A stretch of DNA of 52,177 nucleotides from SAR202 cluster bacterium Casp-Chloro-G3 (GCA_002816715.1 MUCJ01000041.1:1-52177), one strand, 5' to 3'. Numbered from the stretch's first letter, positions 1 through 8,550 are shown. Translations and numbers: made by a program. Notes: a model not told the origin generated them from the sequence alone.

Positions 1-217
1 CCAGCCACTGGAAGTCCCTGGTGAACTGGAACCCGCCCGCCGTATAGTCATACCGAGCGAATATCGCAATCGAAAGAACCAGGGTGATGAACGAGACCAG
101 AATGGCGAAGTACCAGGCATCCTTGGGCCGGTCTTTAGCAATAAACATGGAAATCAGCGCGCCCACTAGCGGCACGACAATCACCATAAACAGTGCAGTT
201 TGATCGAAAGCGTTCAT
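1..217 (-). CDS. nuoM: NADH-quinone oxidoreductase subunit M, N-terminal fragment
   Basis: This is the first 72 or so codons of an antiporter-like membrane subunit of complex I; the rest lies beyond the left edge. The ATG (215-217) is 4 nt after the nuoL stop, the usual L-M order. The fragment begins MNAFDQTALFMVIVVPLVGA and shows two hydrophobic segments split by a short charged loop (IAKDRPKDAW), as expected of NuoM. NuoM forms one of the proton-pumping modules of the membrane arm. The assignment rests on position plus N-terminal character, so it is good but not independently proven from this piece. Confidence 0.8.
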   Translation of the reverse strand, partial: MNAFDQTALFMVIVVPLVGALISMFIAKDRPKDAWYFAILVSFITLVLSIAIFARYDYTAGGFQFTRDFQWL

Positions 218-221
218 TTAC

Positions 222-2153
222 TCAGCTTGCCGACTGCATCCACCAGACTAGGGCCAGCACGATGGCGCCCAGGGTCATGGCCAGCGCATAGCTGTACACG
301 TGGCCGGTTACGTGCAATCGCAGAGTCACTCCCAAGTGCCGAACCAGGTTCGCCGGGCCGTTCACCGCCACATCGTTAACCACCGCCCGGTCGAAGAAAC
401 CAATGAAGGCCGCCAGCGTCAGGACCACGCGGTCAATGACAAACTGGTAAAGCTCGTCGATGTAGTACTTGTTCTCAGCCAGACTGACCGGCCACGACAA
501 GCGACCGCGGATACTCTCAATCGAAATTGTTTTCCTGGCGTAAATCAGGTAACCCAGGACGAAAGCAATCACCGCCAGAACCGTGGAAAGGACGCCCAAC
601 CAGACCGTAAAGTGAAAGGCCTCCGGTTCCTCAAAGAACAGGAACGTACCGATACCGTCGTAAGGCCCCGGCCAATCTAGGCTGATTAAGCCAAATCCCA
701 GAGCCAGGATACCCAGCAAGAACATGGTGATCGCCATCGTTGGCGGCGCGTCGTGGACATGCTCATGCTCTGGCCGCAATTCACCGAAGAACACCGCGAA
801 CATCGCCCTCGCCATGTACAGCGCACTCAGGAAAGCCGTTAACAGAGTCAGCACGATAAATACCGGCGGCAGGTGGTCATTGACCGCTACCAATATTTCG
901 TCCTTGCTCCAGAACCCGGCAAGGATGGGTATCCCGCCCAGGGATAATGCGCCAATGGAGAACAGCAAGGCAGTCAGAGGCATCACTTTGCGCAAGCCAC
1001 CCATTTTTCGGATGTCCAGCTCGTCGGTGCTGTGCATCACGCTGCCCGCTCCCAGGAAAAGCAGAGCCTTGGAAAAACCGTGGGCCAATAGGTGAAAAAT
1101 GGCAGCCGTATAGCCAAATGCCCCCAACGATAGCATCATCAATCCCAGATGACTGATGGTGGAAAAGGCTAGAATCCGTTTCAGGTCGGTGGAAACCAAC
1201 GCTATGGTTGCAGCCCCCAGGGATGTGATCAGGCCAATGACAGCTACGACCATCAGCGCATCGCCGGAGGCTTCAAATATCGGGTAGACCCGGGCCACCA
1301 GGTACACACCGGCGGCGACCATCGTGGCCGCGTGGATCAGCGCGCTAACCGGCGTCGGGCCTTCCATCGCATCGGGCAGCCAGACGTGCAGCGGGAACTG
1401 GGCCGACTTGCCCGCGGCTCCGGCGAATAACAGCAATGCCACCACCGTGGCCATCCCCTGGCTGATCACGCCACTGTGCACCGCCTCAAAAGCGGCGGTC
1501 ATGCTGAAGCTGCCCACCTCACGCCAGATTAACAAGATGCCAATCAGCAGACCCACGTCGCCAATGCGGGTGACAATGAAGGCTTTCTTGGCGGCCTCCC
1601 GCGCGGCGGGACGCTCAAACCAGAACCCAATCAACAAATACGAACACAATCCCACCAATTCCCAGGCAACATATAACAGCAGGAAGTTATCCGCCAACGC
1701 CAGAGTCAGCATCGCCGCGATGAAGAGCGCGTGGAAGGCATAGTACCAACTGAAGCGCGAGTCGCCGTGCATGTATCCCAGGGAATACACCTGCACCATT
1801 AGGGCCACAAAGGTAATCAACCCCAGCATGACCAGGGTCAGCGGGTCAATCAGAATCCCCCAGTTCAGGTGGATTCTTTCATCGACATCGCTGGACAGGC
1901 CGGGCAGGCCAGCCTGGAACCAGGTGCGCTCATATTCGCAGGTCAGGGTGCCGGTATAATCACTGGTAGAGCAACCTTCTGTGTCTGGGGACGCTCCCAA
2001 CCACCCTATAAATACGAAGCAAAAGAGGGCGAACCCACCGGCAATAGCCAGAATCGCCAGCGGCGAACCTTTACCCGGCAGATATTTGCCAAAGAGGATA
2101 ATCAGCGGCACCGCCGCGAAGCTGAAAACAGGTATTAGCCAGGCCCATTCCAT
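222..2153 (-). CDS. nuoL: NADH-quinone oxidoreductase subunit L
   Basis: This 643-aa polytopic membrane protein is the distal proton-pumping subunit of complex I and belongs to the Mrp antiporter family. It has many hydrophobic segments, the conserved core around residues 100-350 (for example WELVGLCSYLLIGFW and the TPVSALIHAATMVAAGVYL helix with its key histidine and nearby lysines), the SLGGIPILAGFWSKDEIL segment, and a C-terminal extension with the long-helix character typical of NuoL. The length fits the family. ATG at 2151-2153 is preceded by GAGGTAG, which lies inside the end of the upstream micro-ORF, so translation is probably coupled. It ends in TGA, evidence that UGA is a normal stop here. 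Confidence 0.97.
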   Translation of the reverse strand: MEWAWLIPVFSFAAVPLIILFGKYLPGKGSPLAILAIAGGFALFCFVFIGWLGASPDTEGCSTSDYTGTLTCEYERTWFQAGLPGLSSDVDERIHLNWGILIDPLTLVMLGLITFVALMVQVYSLGYMHGDSRFSWYYAFHALFIAAMLTLALADNFLLLYVAWELVGLCSYLLIGFWFERPAAREAAKKAFIVTRIGDVGLLIGILLIWREVGSFSMTAAFEAVHSGVISQGMATVVALLLFAGAAGKSAQFPLHVWLPDAMEGPTPVSALIHAATMVAAGVYLVARVYPIFEASGDALMVVAVIGLITSLGAATIALVSTDLKRILAFSTISHLGLMMLSLGAFGYTAAIFHLLAHGFSKALLFLGAGSVMHSTDELDIRKMGGLRKVMPLTALLFSIGALSLGGIPILAGFWSKDEILVAVNDHLPPVFIVLTLLTAFLSALYMARAMFAVFFGELRPEHEHVHDAPPTMAITMFLLGILALGFGLISLDWPGPYDGIGTFLFFEEPEAFHFTVWLGVLSTVLAVIAFVLGYLIYARKTISIESIRGRLSWPVSLAENKYYIDELYQFVIDRVVLTLAAFIGFFDRAVVNDVAVNGPANLVRHLGVTLRLHVTGHVYSYALAMTLGAIVLALVWWMQSAS

Positions 2154-2154
2154 G

Positions 2155-2280
2155 CTAGGCTGCTACCTCGATGGGGGTACCGATACCCACAGATTGACCG
2201 TGGGGTTCACCTTCGTCCCAACCTTCTCCCACCAAGGTAGGAAGAGTTAGTTTCAGGCCCTGCAAACTTTCTTGCTTCAC
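2155..2280 (-). CDS. Micro-ORF (41 aa) filling the nuoK-nuoL gap
   Basis: A GTG-started ORF of 41 codons begins 2 nt after the nuoK stop and ends with TAG 1 nt before the nuoL ATG, so it fills the only long gap between these genes. The predicted peptide (starting VKQESLQGLKLTLP, ending IGTPIEVAA) is soluble, Gly/Glu-rich and without a recognisable domain. Its last codons contain the nuoL Shine-Dalgarno (GAGGTAG). That fits a translational-coupling leader as well as a real small subunit. No strong Shine-Dalgarno precedes the GTG. I do not recognise a family; the support is position and reading-frame fit only. Confidence 0.4.
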   Translation of the reverse strand: MKQESLQGLKLTLPTLVGEGWDEGEPHGQSVGIGTPIEVAA

Positions 2281-2282
2281 AA

Positions 2283-2603
2283 TTACCATTTCATCAGATT
2301 CATTTCGTCCACGTCCACCGTACCGCGGTTTCGGTGCATCCGAAGGATAATAGCTATTGCCAAGCCCAATTCAGCGGCGGCGATGGTAATGACGAATATA
2401 GCGATGATCTGTCCATCAAAATTAACGAAGCCGCCGATACCTTCCAGGTGTGAAGCCGCCGCGATCAGGTTGATGTTCACCGCGTTGAGCATCAACTCGA
2501 TGGACATGATAATCAGCACAGCACTGCGCCGGGCCATCACCCCGTAAAGGCCAATCACAAACAGGGCCGCACTCAATAGTTGAAAGTAAACCAAGGGTGT
2601 CAT
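2283..2603 (-). CDS. nuoK: NADH-quinone oxidoreductase subunit K
   Basis: A 106-aa protein with three hydrophobic helices, the standard NuoK size and topology (the MrpC/ND4L homologue). The second helix carries the conserved glutamate in the SIELMLNAVN motif, part of the charged axis of the membrane arm. It starts 2 nt after the nuoJ stop, so the two are tightly coupled. The C-terminus (HRNRGTVDVDEMNLMKW) is a short charged tail, as is usual. Confidence 0.96.
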   Translation of the reverse strand: MTPLVYFQLLSAALFVIGLYGVMARRSAVLIIMSIELMLNAVNINLIAAASHLEGIGGFVNFDGQIIAIFVITIAAAELGLAIAIILRMHRNRGTVDVDEMNLMKW

Positions 2604-2605
2604 TG

Positions 2606-3094
2606 TTAGCCCTCCCCTCCGTTGCCGGTGCGCGCGATTATAATCGCCCCAATCAGGGCCACCAGCAAAACTAACGACGCGACTTCAAAGGGTATGGCCC
2701 ACCGAGTGAAAAGCGAGTTGGCCAGTTCCGTGAATTCTGGGCTTTGCGCGGTGGTGCCCGTCGGCGGATTAGTCCAGAAAGCTGTTCCCAACACCACACC
2801 CAGGGCCAGGGCCGCTACCGCCGCCAAAGGCCACTGTCGGTTGTCAGAAATGCGGGGGTACTCCGAGGTGCGGGTCAACATGATGGCGAACACCAGCACG
2901 ATGATTATTGCCCCACCGTAAATCAGCACCTGCACCAACGCCAGGAACTCGGTGAATAGAATCAGGTATATGCCAGCGACCGATACCAGGGATATCAACA
3001 GGAAAAGCGCGGCGTGAACCACGTTTCGGGTTAGCACCACCCCCAGTCCGCCGAGCAACGTCGACGCCGCCAGCACTACGAAAAGCCAGGTCAT
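2606..3094 (-). CDS. nuoJ: NADH-quinone oxidoreductase subunit J
   Basis: A 162-aa membrane protein with five predicted hydrophobic helices, matching NuoJ/ND6 in size. The conserved third-helix region is visible (FTEFLALVQVLIYGGAIIIV). The ATG overlaps the TGA of the upstream micro-ORF as ATGA, a classic coupled arrangement, and GAGGTAG lies upstream. It sits in the operon order I-[two small ORFs]-J-K-[micro-ORF]-L-M. Confidence 0.95.
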   Translation of the reverse strand: MTWLFVVLAASTLLGGLGVVLTRNVVHAALFLLISLVSVAGIYLILFTEFLALVQVLIYGGAIIIVLVFAIMLTRTSEYPRISDNRQWPLAAVAALALGVVLGTAFWTNPPTGTTAQSPEFTELANSLFTRWAIPFEVASLVLLVALIGAIIIARTGNGGEG

Positions 3095-3234
3095 ACTTGG
3101 GCTACCTCGTCCCGTTGGACAGCGGGTGAGTCGGCATAGCCGCGGTTGACCGGGATATTCACCGAATAAAGAGCCGCTTTGGCGGCGGCTCCAAAATGCT
3201 CAAATTGACAAATTTCACGCAGGATATAGTTCAA
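3091..3234 (-). CDS. Micro-ORF (47 aa) upstream of nuoJ, ATGA-coupled
   Basis: A TTG-started ORF of 47 codons ends in a TGA that overlaps the nuoJ start (ATGA). The peptide (LNYILREICQFEHFG at the start, SPAVQRDEVAQV at the end) is soluble with one Cys and has no recognised domain. It lies in the same frame as the preceding double-CxCxxC gene, separated from it by that gene's TAA and four sense codons; a readthrough form could exist but I see no signal for it. The end encodes the nuoJ Shine-Dalgarno. It could be a coupling leader, a real small subunit, or chance. Confidence 0.4.
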   Translation of the reverse strand: MNYILREICQFEHFGAAAKAALYSVNIPVNRGYADSPAVQRDEVAQV

Positions 3235-3246
3235 CGACCGAAACCC

Positions 3247-3528
3247 TTACTTTTTTCCCAATAGTTTGCCGACAAATCCGGGCTTACGGCCAGCGGTTGC
3301 CGGCAAATCCCCCACCGACCTCAGCAAGCTACAAGTTGCACAGGCGCAATCTTTAGGATGGGGTTTAACCTTTTCGCCACCAGATTTTCCGAACCACCGC
3401 TGCCAGACGCCCTGGCCACCCTTGGAGGTCTTCCGCTTCAAGAACCTATCGGTGCACGCGGTGCAGGTGCAGTATGCCGCATGCTTCCCAGAAAGCCTTA
3501 GCTGGCGTTCGTCTTCTCTCTTCGGCAT
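3247..3528 (-). CDS. Small protein with two CxCxxC motifs, inside the nuo operon
   Basis: A 93-aa basic protein with two related modules: AAYCTCTACTDRFLKRK at about residues 17-33 and PKDCACATCSLLRSV at about 58-72. Each has the pattern C-x-C-x-x-C, and His or Lys lies just upstream. This suggests two zinc or Fe-S sites made by duplication. It has no signal peptide or membrane segment. The ATG is 10 nt after the nuoI stop, on the operon strand. I do not recognise the family. Its place after the Fe-S subunit NuoI makes a role in complex I assembly or metal handling possible, but that is inference. Confidence 0.75.
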   Translation of the reverse strand: MPKREDERQLRLSGKHAAYCTCTACTDRFLKRKTSKGGQGVWQRWFGKSGGEKVKPHPKDCACATCSLLRSVGDLPATAGRKPGFVGKLLGKK

Positions 3529-3538
3529 ATTATTGGGC

Positions 3539-4135
3539 TTAATCCGACTCTGCTTTATCTTCAGCTACCGCAGGTTCAGCTACGACGGCTTCAGTCACCA
3601 CGGCGCCTGCCGGTTCTTGTCCTGCTTGAGCCGCATCCTCAGCGTCTTTCTTCTGCTTGGCCAACACCGTGGGCGGTATCCAGCCGGTTTTCTCCTGATA
3701 TTTGCGCCCAACCTGCAACAGAGCGGGCAAATCGACCCGGTCGCCGTTGCGCTGATATGTGCTCATCTCATGCTCGTGGCTCATCACGATGGCATCGAAA
3801 TTGCAAACTTCGACACAAATTCCACACAGTATACACCTGTTGAGGTTAATCTCGAAGAAGTCGATAATTTTCCGGCGGGAGCTTGTTCCTTCCGCCTGAG
3901 CTGGGTTGTCCTTCATTGTTGCCGACATACACTGGGTGGGACAGTTACGGATGCAGACCATGCAGCCAGTGCAAAAAGGCTCCGGCACCTTATCGTCCCA
4001 AGTCAACGCCGGAAATCCCATGAACCGGGGCTTGACCGGCGTCGGCACCGTCGGGTATTGCTGAGTTATCGGCTTGCGCAGACCTTTAACGGTAGAGGCC
4101 AGGGTGATCATTAAACCCTTGACGCTATTTAACAC
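3539..4135 (-). CDS. nuoI: NADH-quinone oxidoreductase subunit I (two 4Fe-4S)
   Basis: A 198-aa peripheral subunit that carries clusters N6a and N6b between NuoG and NuoB. Two ferredoxin-type motifs are visible: CTGCMVCIRNCP and CILCGICVEVCNFDAI. The C-terminal ~45 residues form an Ala/Glu-rich low-complexity tail. A longer frame is open to 4180, but I chose GTG at 4133-4135. GAGGAGG sits 8 nt upstream of it, the product then starts MLNSVKGLMITL like other NuoI proteins, and it overlaps the nuoH stop by 11 nt. Confidence 0.95.
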   Translation of the reverse strand: MLNSVKGLMITLASTVKGLRKPITQQYPTVPTPVKPRFMGFPALTWDDKVPEPFCTGCMVCIRNCPTQCMSATMKDNPAQAEGTSSRRKIIDFFEINLNRCILCGICVEVCNFDAIVMSHEHEMSTYQRNGDRVDLPALLQVGRKYQEKTGWIPPTVLAKQKKDAEDAAQAGQEPAGAVVTEAVVAEPAVAEDKAESD

Positions 4136-5303
4136 TGGCCAAACCTCCTCGGGAACGATTAGCCGCCCGACGCTGGGCACTTTGCTGCTCCTGCCGGGCC
4201 TTGACCACCGCTACCCGCTTGCCGGGCGCGCTCACCCGCCGGTATAGCAGATATCCAACCACCCCAAGACCCGCCAGGGACATCAAGGTCAGAGTCCAGG
4301 CTGGCCAGTCGTAGAACAGGTAGACAGCAGTGATTACTATGGTGTAGAACGCCAACGGCACCATGACCTTCCAGGCGAAGGCCATTAGCTGGTCAATGCG
4401 CAGTCGGGGAAAGGTGCCCCTAATCCAGAAAACCACCAGCACCAGGGCGAACACCTTGATCAGCAACCAGACCACCCCAGGCAGGAACGGCCCCAGCCAG
4501 CCGCCCAGGAACAACAACGATGCCAGCGTTGCTATGGCAAAGGTGTTGATGTATTCGGCCAAGAAGAACACCGCCCAGTGCGCGCCACTGTACTCCACGA
4601 AGGGGCCACCAACAACCTCGGATTCGGCGTGATAAATGTCGAAGGGAGTCCGTCCCACTTCGGCCAGTCCGGCGATGAAGAAGATCACCAGACCCAGCGG
4701 CAACACCGCCACGTAAAGCACCGGATTCTGGCTAGCGACAATGACCCGCAAGTCCAACGACTGGGCCAGCATTGCCACCGCCACGACTACCAGAATTACC
4801 GGAATTTCATAGCTGATTAATTGGGCCGCCGAGCGCAGGCCGCCCAGCACGCCGTATTTGTTGGCGGAACCCCAACCGGCCAAGACCAGACCCAGGATTC
4901 CCACCACCGCAAAAGCGGTTATGTAGAACAGTCCCAACTCCAGGTTCTTGACCACTAAGCCCTGACTGGTCGGGCTGCCTGGACTAGCGGGAATCGTCAC
5001 CCAGATCATAAACGCCGAGACTACAACAATTACCGGCGCCACCCAGAAGATGGCCTTGTCCGACGCCGACGGCAAAATATCCTCTTTAATCACCAGCTTC
5101 AGCGCATCAGCAATTGGCTGCATCAGGCCCATTGGCCCGGTGCGAGTAGGCCCCAACCGACGCTGCAATCGGCCCAGCGCTTTGCGTTCCAGCCAGGTCA
5201 GAATCAGCACTACTACCGACAACACGACGAACAGAGAAAGCAAACTGGCCAGAATCCAACCTACCTCGATCAGGCTAACGGCCAGCACAATAGAGGCAAA
5301 CAC
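4125..5303 (-). CDS. nuoH: NADH-quinone oxidoreductase subunit H
   Basis: A 392-aa membrane subunit (ND1 homologue) that forms the quinone-binding chamber with NuoB and NuoD. It contains the family core ERKALGRLQRRLGPTRTGP and the loop AEVGRTPFDIYHAESEVVGG with the conserved acidic cluster. The GTG start overlaps the nuoD TAG by one base, with GAGGTGG upstream. Compared with many NuoH proteins it has a basic C-terminal extension of about 35 residues (after YLLYRRVSAPGKR), likely cytoplasmic. Confidence 0.96.
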   Translation of the reverse strand: MFASIVLAVSLIEVGWILASLLSLFVVLSVVVLILTWLERKALGRLQRRLGPTRTGPMGLMQPIADALKLVIKEDILPSASDKAIFWVAPVIVVVSAFMIWVTIPASPGSPTSQGLVVKNLELGLFYITAFAVVGILGLVLAGWGSANKYGVLGGLRSAAQLISYEIPVILVVVAVAMLAQSLDLRVIVASQNPVLYVAVLPLGLVIFFIAGLAEVGRTPFDIYHAESEVVGGPFVEYSGAHWAVFFLAEYINTFAIATLASLLFLGGWLGPFLPGVVWLLIKVFALVLVVFWIRGTFPRLRIDQLMAFAWKVMVPLAFYTIVITAVYLFYDWPAWTLTLMSLAGLGVVGYLLYRRVSAPGKRVAVVKARQEQQSAQRRAANRSRGGLASVK

Positions 5304-6433
5304 TAGCGGTCCACCTCGCCCAGCACAATGTCCAGTGAGCCGAGAATCACCACCGAGTCGGCCACCCAGGCATCTTTCAGCAGCCGTTTCAGGGCCGACA
5401 AATTACAAAAGGAGGGAGGGCGCACTTTCAGACGATAGGGCTTGTCGGTGCCCTGACTGACCAGGTATACGCCAATCTCACCGCGAGGGTTCTCCGCCCG
5501 CACGTACACTTCTCCGGCAGGAGGCCGGATTAAACGCCGACCCAGCGAAGAAGTAACCGGCCCCTCGGGCATTTGCTCCAGGGCCTGCTCGATGATGTGC
5601 ATCGACTGGTACATCTCCTGCACCCGAACCCAATGCCGATCCCAGCAGTCGCCGTCCAGACCCACCGGCACCTCGAAGTCGAACCGGTCGTAAACCGAAT
5701 AGGGCTCGGCCTTGCGCACATCGTACTCATAACCACAGCCGCGCAGACACGGGCCGGTCAGACCGTAGTCAATGGCTTCCTCGGCGGAAATTACGCCCAC
5801 GTCCTTGGTTCTGGAGATGAAAATCTCGTTGAAGGTGATGATCTTGTCGCTTTCTTCAATATCTTCGGCCAGTAGAGGCAGCAACTCCCGAATCATCTGC
5901 TCAAAGTTGTCGGGCAAGTCTTCTTTCAGCCCACCGATGCGGAAGTAATTGTGCATCATCCGCGCTCCGGACACTGCCTCGAACAGGGCTTGGACCCGCT
6001 CGCGGCCCCGGAAGGCAAACATGGTGGGAGTCATTGCCCCGGCATCAAGACCAATGGTACCGACGTAGAGCAGATGACTGGCGATGCGGTTTAGCTCGCA
6101 CAAAATCACCCGTACATACTCGGCCCGTTCGGGGACGGTTAAGCCCATCAGCTTTTCGACTGCCTGGCAATAGACCAACTCATTATTGAAGTTGGCGACG
6201 TAATCCAAGCGGTCGAATAATGTAATTATCTGGTGGTACTGCTCGCCTTCGCAGATTTTCTCGGAGCCACGGTGGAGATACCCAATGTGCGGCTCCACAC
6301 CCAGGATTTTCTCCCCATCAATCCACAGCACCATGCGGAACACGCCGTGGGTGGACGGATGCTGCGGCCCCATGTTGAGGAGCAGTTCCACCGACTGGCC
6401 GTCGGGGTGTATTGTGCTGCTAACTTCTACCAT
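5303..6433 (-). CDS. nuoD: NADH-quinone oxidoreductase subunit D
   Basis: The 376-aa 49-kDa subunit homologue, derived from the hydrogenase large subunit. It shows the quinone-site N-terminal loop MGPQHPSTHGVFRM with its conserved histidines and the typical C-terminus DIVLGEVDR. NuoC and NuoD are separate genes here, not fused. Unusually, two HicB-like genes lie between them. Length and both ends match the family. Confidence 0.97.
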   Translation of the reverse strand: MVEVSSTIHPDGQSVELLLNMGPQHPSTHGVFRMVLWIDGEKILGVEPHIGYLHRGSEKICEGEQYHQIITLFDRLDYVANFNNELVYCQAVEKLMGLTVPERAEYVRVILCELNRIASHLLYVGTIGLDAGAMTPTMFAFRGRERVQALFEAVSGARMMHNYFRIGGLKEDLPDNFEQMIRELLPLLAEDIEESDKIITFNEIFISRTKDVGVISAEEAIDYGLTGPCLRGCGYEYDVRKAEPYSVYDRFDFEVPVGLDGDCWDRHWVRVQEMYQSMHIIEQALEQMPEGPVTSSLGRRLIRPPAGEVYVRAENPRGEIGVYLVSQGTDKPYRLKVRPPSFCNLSALKRLLKDAWVADSVVILGSLDIVLGEVDR

Positions 6434-6485
6434 ATCGCCAAGGCAATTGCCTGCAGAGTCATTCCAAAACCTAAATGCCTGAAAC

Positions 6486-6755
6486 CTAAATAATCGTGAT
6501 CTTGGGTTCTTTGGGCGGTACCACCTGGCTGCTCATCCAGACTTCATCGTTGTCGTAAAAACCGGCCTCAATCAAGACCTCGTCCAAGATTCCCATCTCC
6601 TCGCAATCTTCCAGGTAGATGGATATTTCCCGGCGCAAAGTGTCTTTGGCCTCTTCCGGGGTGTCACCAAAACCGGTCATCACCAATTCCGGGCAGTAAG
6701 CCTGGTACGACTTGCCCAATTTGGTTTCTTCTATTTGATATATGATTCGATCCAT
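6486..6755 (-). CDS. HicB-like small protein, second of a pair in the nuo operon
   Basis: An 89-aa protein with the HicB/RNase-H-like fold signature: an N-terminal beta strand (IIYQIEETK), YQAYCPELVMTGFGDTPEEA, then a helix ending in DCEEMG. HicB proteins are usually the antitoxins of HicA mRNA interferases. This one lacks a C-terminal DNA-binding domain and no HicA gene is nearby. It ends 52 nt before nuoD and starts 28 nt after its sister gene. Both probably ride on the nuo transcript. A solo HicB-like regulatory or structural protein is likely; the exact role is unknown. Confidence 0.75.
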   Translation of the reverse strand: MDRIIYQIEETKLGKSYQAYCPELVMTGFGDTPEEAKDTLRREISIYLEDCEEMGILDEVLIEAGFYDNDEVWMSSQVVPPKEPKITII

Positions 6756-6783
6756 TTATTTGTTGGTACCCAAGTTATTTATT

Positions 6784-7041
6784 TTACTCAAGCGCTGAGC
6801 CGGTGAACTCTAGCTGTATTTCGGTATCCTCGTCAACTCCGGGAAAGCCCGCGTCGTCCAGAGCCTGTTCCAAAGTTTCGGCGGCCTCGTGTATCTCGAT
6901 CCAACCCCTTAAATTGCTAACCAATTCATCCTGGGCTTGTTCAATCGATTCACCAGAACCTTCCAGTTCAAGCCCTTCCAGTATCGCCATATACCCTTCG
7001 TCTTCTGGAATAACTTGAGCCTTTAATACTAGTTGCTCCAA
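6784..7041 (-). CDS. HicB-like small protein, first of a pair in the nuo operon
   Basis: An 85-aa acidic protein with the same HicB-like layout as its neighbour: VIPEDEGYMAILEGLELEGS followed by ESIEQAQDELVSNLRGWIE. The strand, Gly-turn and helix order is that of HicB antitoxins. There is no added HTH or ribbon-helix-helix domain and no HicA partner. It starts 6 nt after the nuoC stop, so it is co-transcribed with complex I. The two HicB-like proteins differ in sequence, so any duplication is old. Confidence 0.75.
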   Translation of the reverse strand: MEQLVLKAQVIPEDEGYMAILEGLELEGSGESIEQAQDELVSNLRGWIEIHEAAETLEQALDDAGFPGVDEDTEIQLEFTGSALE

Positions 7042-7047
7042 CTAGTC

Positions 7048-7569
7048 CTAAAACTCCTCATAATCGTTAAGCGGGTACTCCTTGCGTCCAGGATACCCTT
7101 CAAATTCCTCGTAGAGCAACAGGGGAGCAAGGTCGGGATGCCCATCGAAATCCACCCCAAACAGGTCGTGGGCCTCTCGCTCGTACCAATCAGCGGCTTG
7201 CCACACCGAGGTCACCGACGGCAAACTTGGGTTTTCATAGGGGACATCAGTCTTGATCACCAGCGTCTGCTCATGGGTCAGGGATTGCAAGAAGTAGACC
7301 AGCTGGAAGTACTTTTCGTAGTCCACGCAGGCAAGGCAAAGCAAGAGTTTGAAATCCAGCCGAGGATCATCCTTGGCGGTCTGACAAAGACTGGCGATAC
7401 TGCCGGAATCCACCTTCAACTGCGGCAAGTCTTTCAAGACACCAGGTTGAGGGTGGAACTGCTGGAATACGTCCTCCACCAGCGCCAACAGTTCGCGGCG
7501 GGACTGACTTAGCTGGTCGAAATCGGGCGGGGACTCCTCGGGCGGGCCCTGGTTATGGTGTTGGGCCAC
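7048..7569 (-). CDS. nuoC: NADH-quinone oxidoreductase subunit C
   Basis: The 173-aa 30-kDa subunit homologue of the peripheral arm. The family signature is clear near residue 130 ([20 protein letters not shown]), followed by [17 protein letters not shown]. It is a stand-alone NuoC, not a NuoCD fusion. The start overlaps nuoB by 17 nt. The N-terminal 15 residues are Pro/Glu-rich and probably disordered. Confidence 0.96.
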   Translation of the reverse strand: MAQHHNQGPPEESPPDFDQLSQSRRELLALVEDVFQQFHPQPGVLKDLPQLKVDSGSIASLCQTAKDDPRLDFKLLLCLACVDYEKYFQLVYFLQSLTHEQTLVIKTDVPYENPSLPSVTSVWQAADWYEREAHDLFGVDFDGHPDLAPLLLYEEFEGYPGRKEYPLNDYEEF

Positions 7570-8089
7570 TGCTCTTGGCGTCCTGCATAATTTTCTCTTG
7601 AAGCTTCAAAATCCCATACAGCAGGGCTTCTGGCCGAGGCGGGCAGCCCGGGACGTACACATCCACCGGGATAATGTGGTCAACGCCCATCACCACCGAG
7701 TAGGAGCGATAGTAAGGCCCGCCGTTGGTGGCGCAACTACCCATGGCGATTACCCACTTGGGTTCAGGCATTTGCTCGTACAGCAAGCGAATGGGTTCGG
7801 CCATTTTCTTGACTACCGTGCCGGCCACTATCATAACGTCGGACTGACGGGGCGACGGCCAGGTCACCACGCCAAACCGGTCAAAGTCATGGTGGGCCAT
7901 GTAGGTGGATATCATTTCAATGGCGCAACAAGCGAGTCCAAAACTCAACGTCCAGAGAGAAGACTTACGCGCCATTCCGAAAAGCTGGTCTTTGGTAGTG
8001 GTTATCACGCCGGGGACTCTGCCAGTGATGGCTTGGTCCAACAAGCTGGGTGCTGGCCGATTCCCCTGACCCAGAATTATTTCTGCCAT
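7553..8089 (-). CDS. nuoB: NADH-quinone oxidoreductase subunit B (cluster N2)
   Basis: The 178-aa subunit that binds the terminal cluster N2. Its ligands are visible as the tandem Cys in LACCAIEM, the Cys in GSCATNGG, and [12 protein letters not shown]. The start lies 13 nt inside nuoA, so translation is coupled. The N-terminal stretch before the NuoB core is about 40 residues, usual for bacterial proteins. Confidence 0.97.
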   Translation of the reverse strand: MAEIILGQGNRPAPSLLDQAITGRVPGVITTTKDQLFGMARKSSLWTLSFGLACCAIEMISTYMAHHDFDRFGVVTWPSPRQSDVMIVAGTVVKKMAEPIRLLYEQMPEPKWVIAMGSCATNGGPYYRSYSVVMGVDHIIPVDVYVPGCPPRPEALLYGILKLQEKIMQDAKSSGPTP

Positions 8090-8496
8090 TCAAGGACTCC
8101 CTTTCTCCAGCCGTAGATGATAGCGAAGAACAACACGCCCAGGAATAGCATCATGGCGTAGAAAGGCACGGAGTTACCCAGGTCTCTCTGCTCCAAGAAG
8201 ATGACCGCCCACGGGAACAAGAAGACGGCTTCGACATCAAAGATCAAGAAAAGAATGGCGAAGATGTAGAACCGGATGTTGATATTGGACCATGCAAACG
8301 GTGTTGCCGGGATGCCGCACTCGTAGGTGGTGAGTTTGACGTCCGAGTGCCGACGTGAAGATAGCATTCTTGAGGCGGCAAACATGCCACCGATAGCCAG
8401 CACGCCCACCACGGCGGAAAGCGCAACCGCAGTCCAGTTACTGGCGAAAACGTTGGGGTCGAAGGCTTGTAATGTCACGCCGATTGGTGGCGTCAT
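8077..8496 (-). CDS. nuoA: NADH-quinone oxidoreductase subunit A
   Basis: A 139-aa membrane protein with three hydrophobic helices and the conserved YECGIPA loop and [15 protein letters not shown] helix of NuoA/ND3. It is the first gene of the operon. A strong promoter lies about 55 nt upstream of the ATG. The Shine-Dalgarno is weak (TTTAGAGT). Confidence 0.96.
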   Translation of the reverse strand: MTPPIGVTLQAFDPNVFASNWTAVALSAVVGVLAIGGMFAASRMLSSRRHSDVKLTTYECGIPATPFAWSNINIRFYIFAILFLIFDVEAVFLFPWAVIFLEQRDLGNSVPFYAMMLFLGVLFFAIIYGWRKGVLEWQK

Positions 8497-8550
8497 ACTC
8501 TAAATTCGTAAATGTGTAATTTCATAATTTGCAGGGAGTGATTTGCCGCA

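Noticed and set aside
3266-4114. A 282-codon plus-strand ORF
   Set aside because: It lies opposite nuoI and the Cys-motif gene; its translation has no family features and the minus-strand genes are certain.
6486-7041. A HicAB toxin-antitoxin system
   Set aside because: Both genes look like HicB; no HicA dsRBD-like small toxin gene is present next to either.
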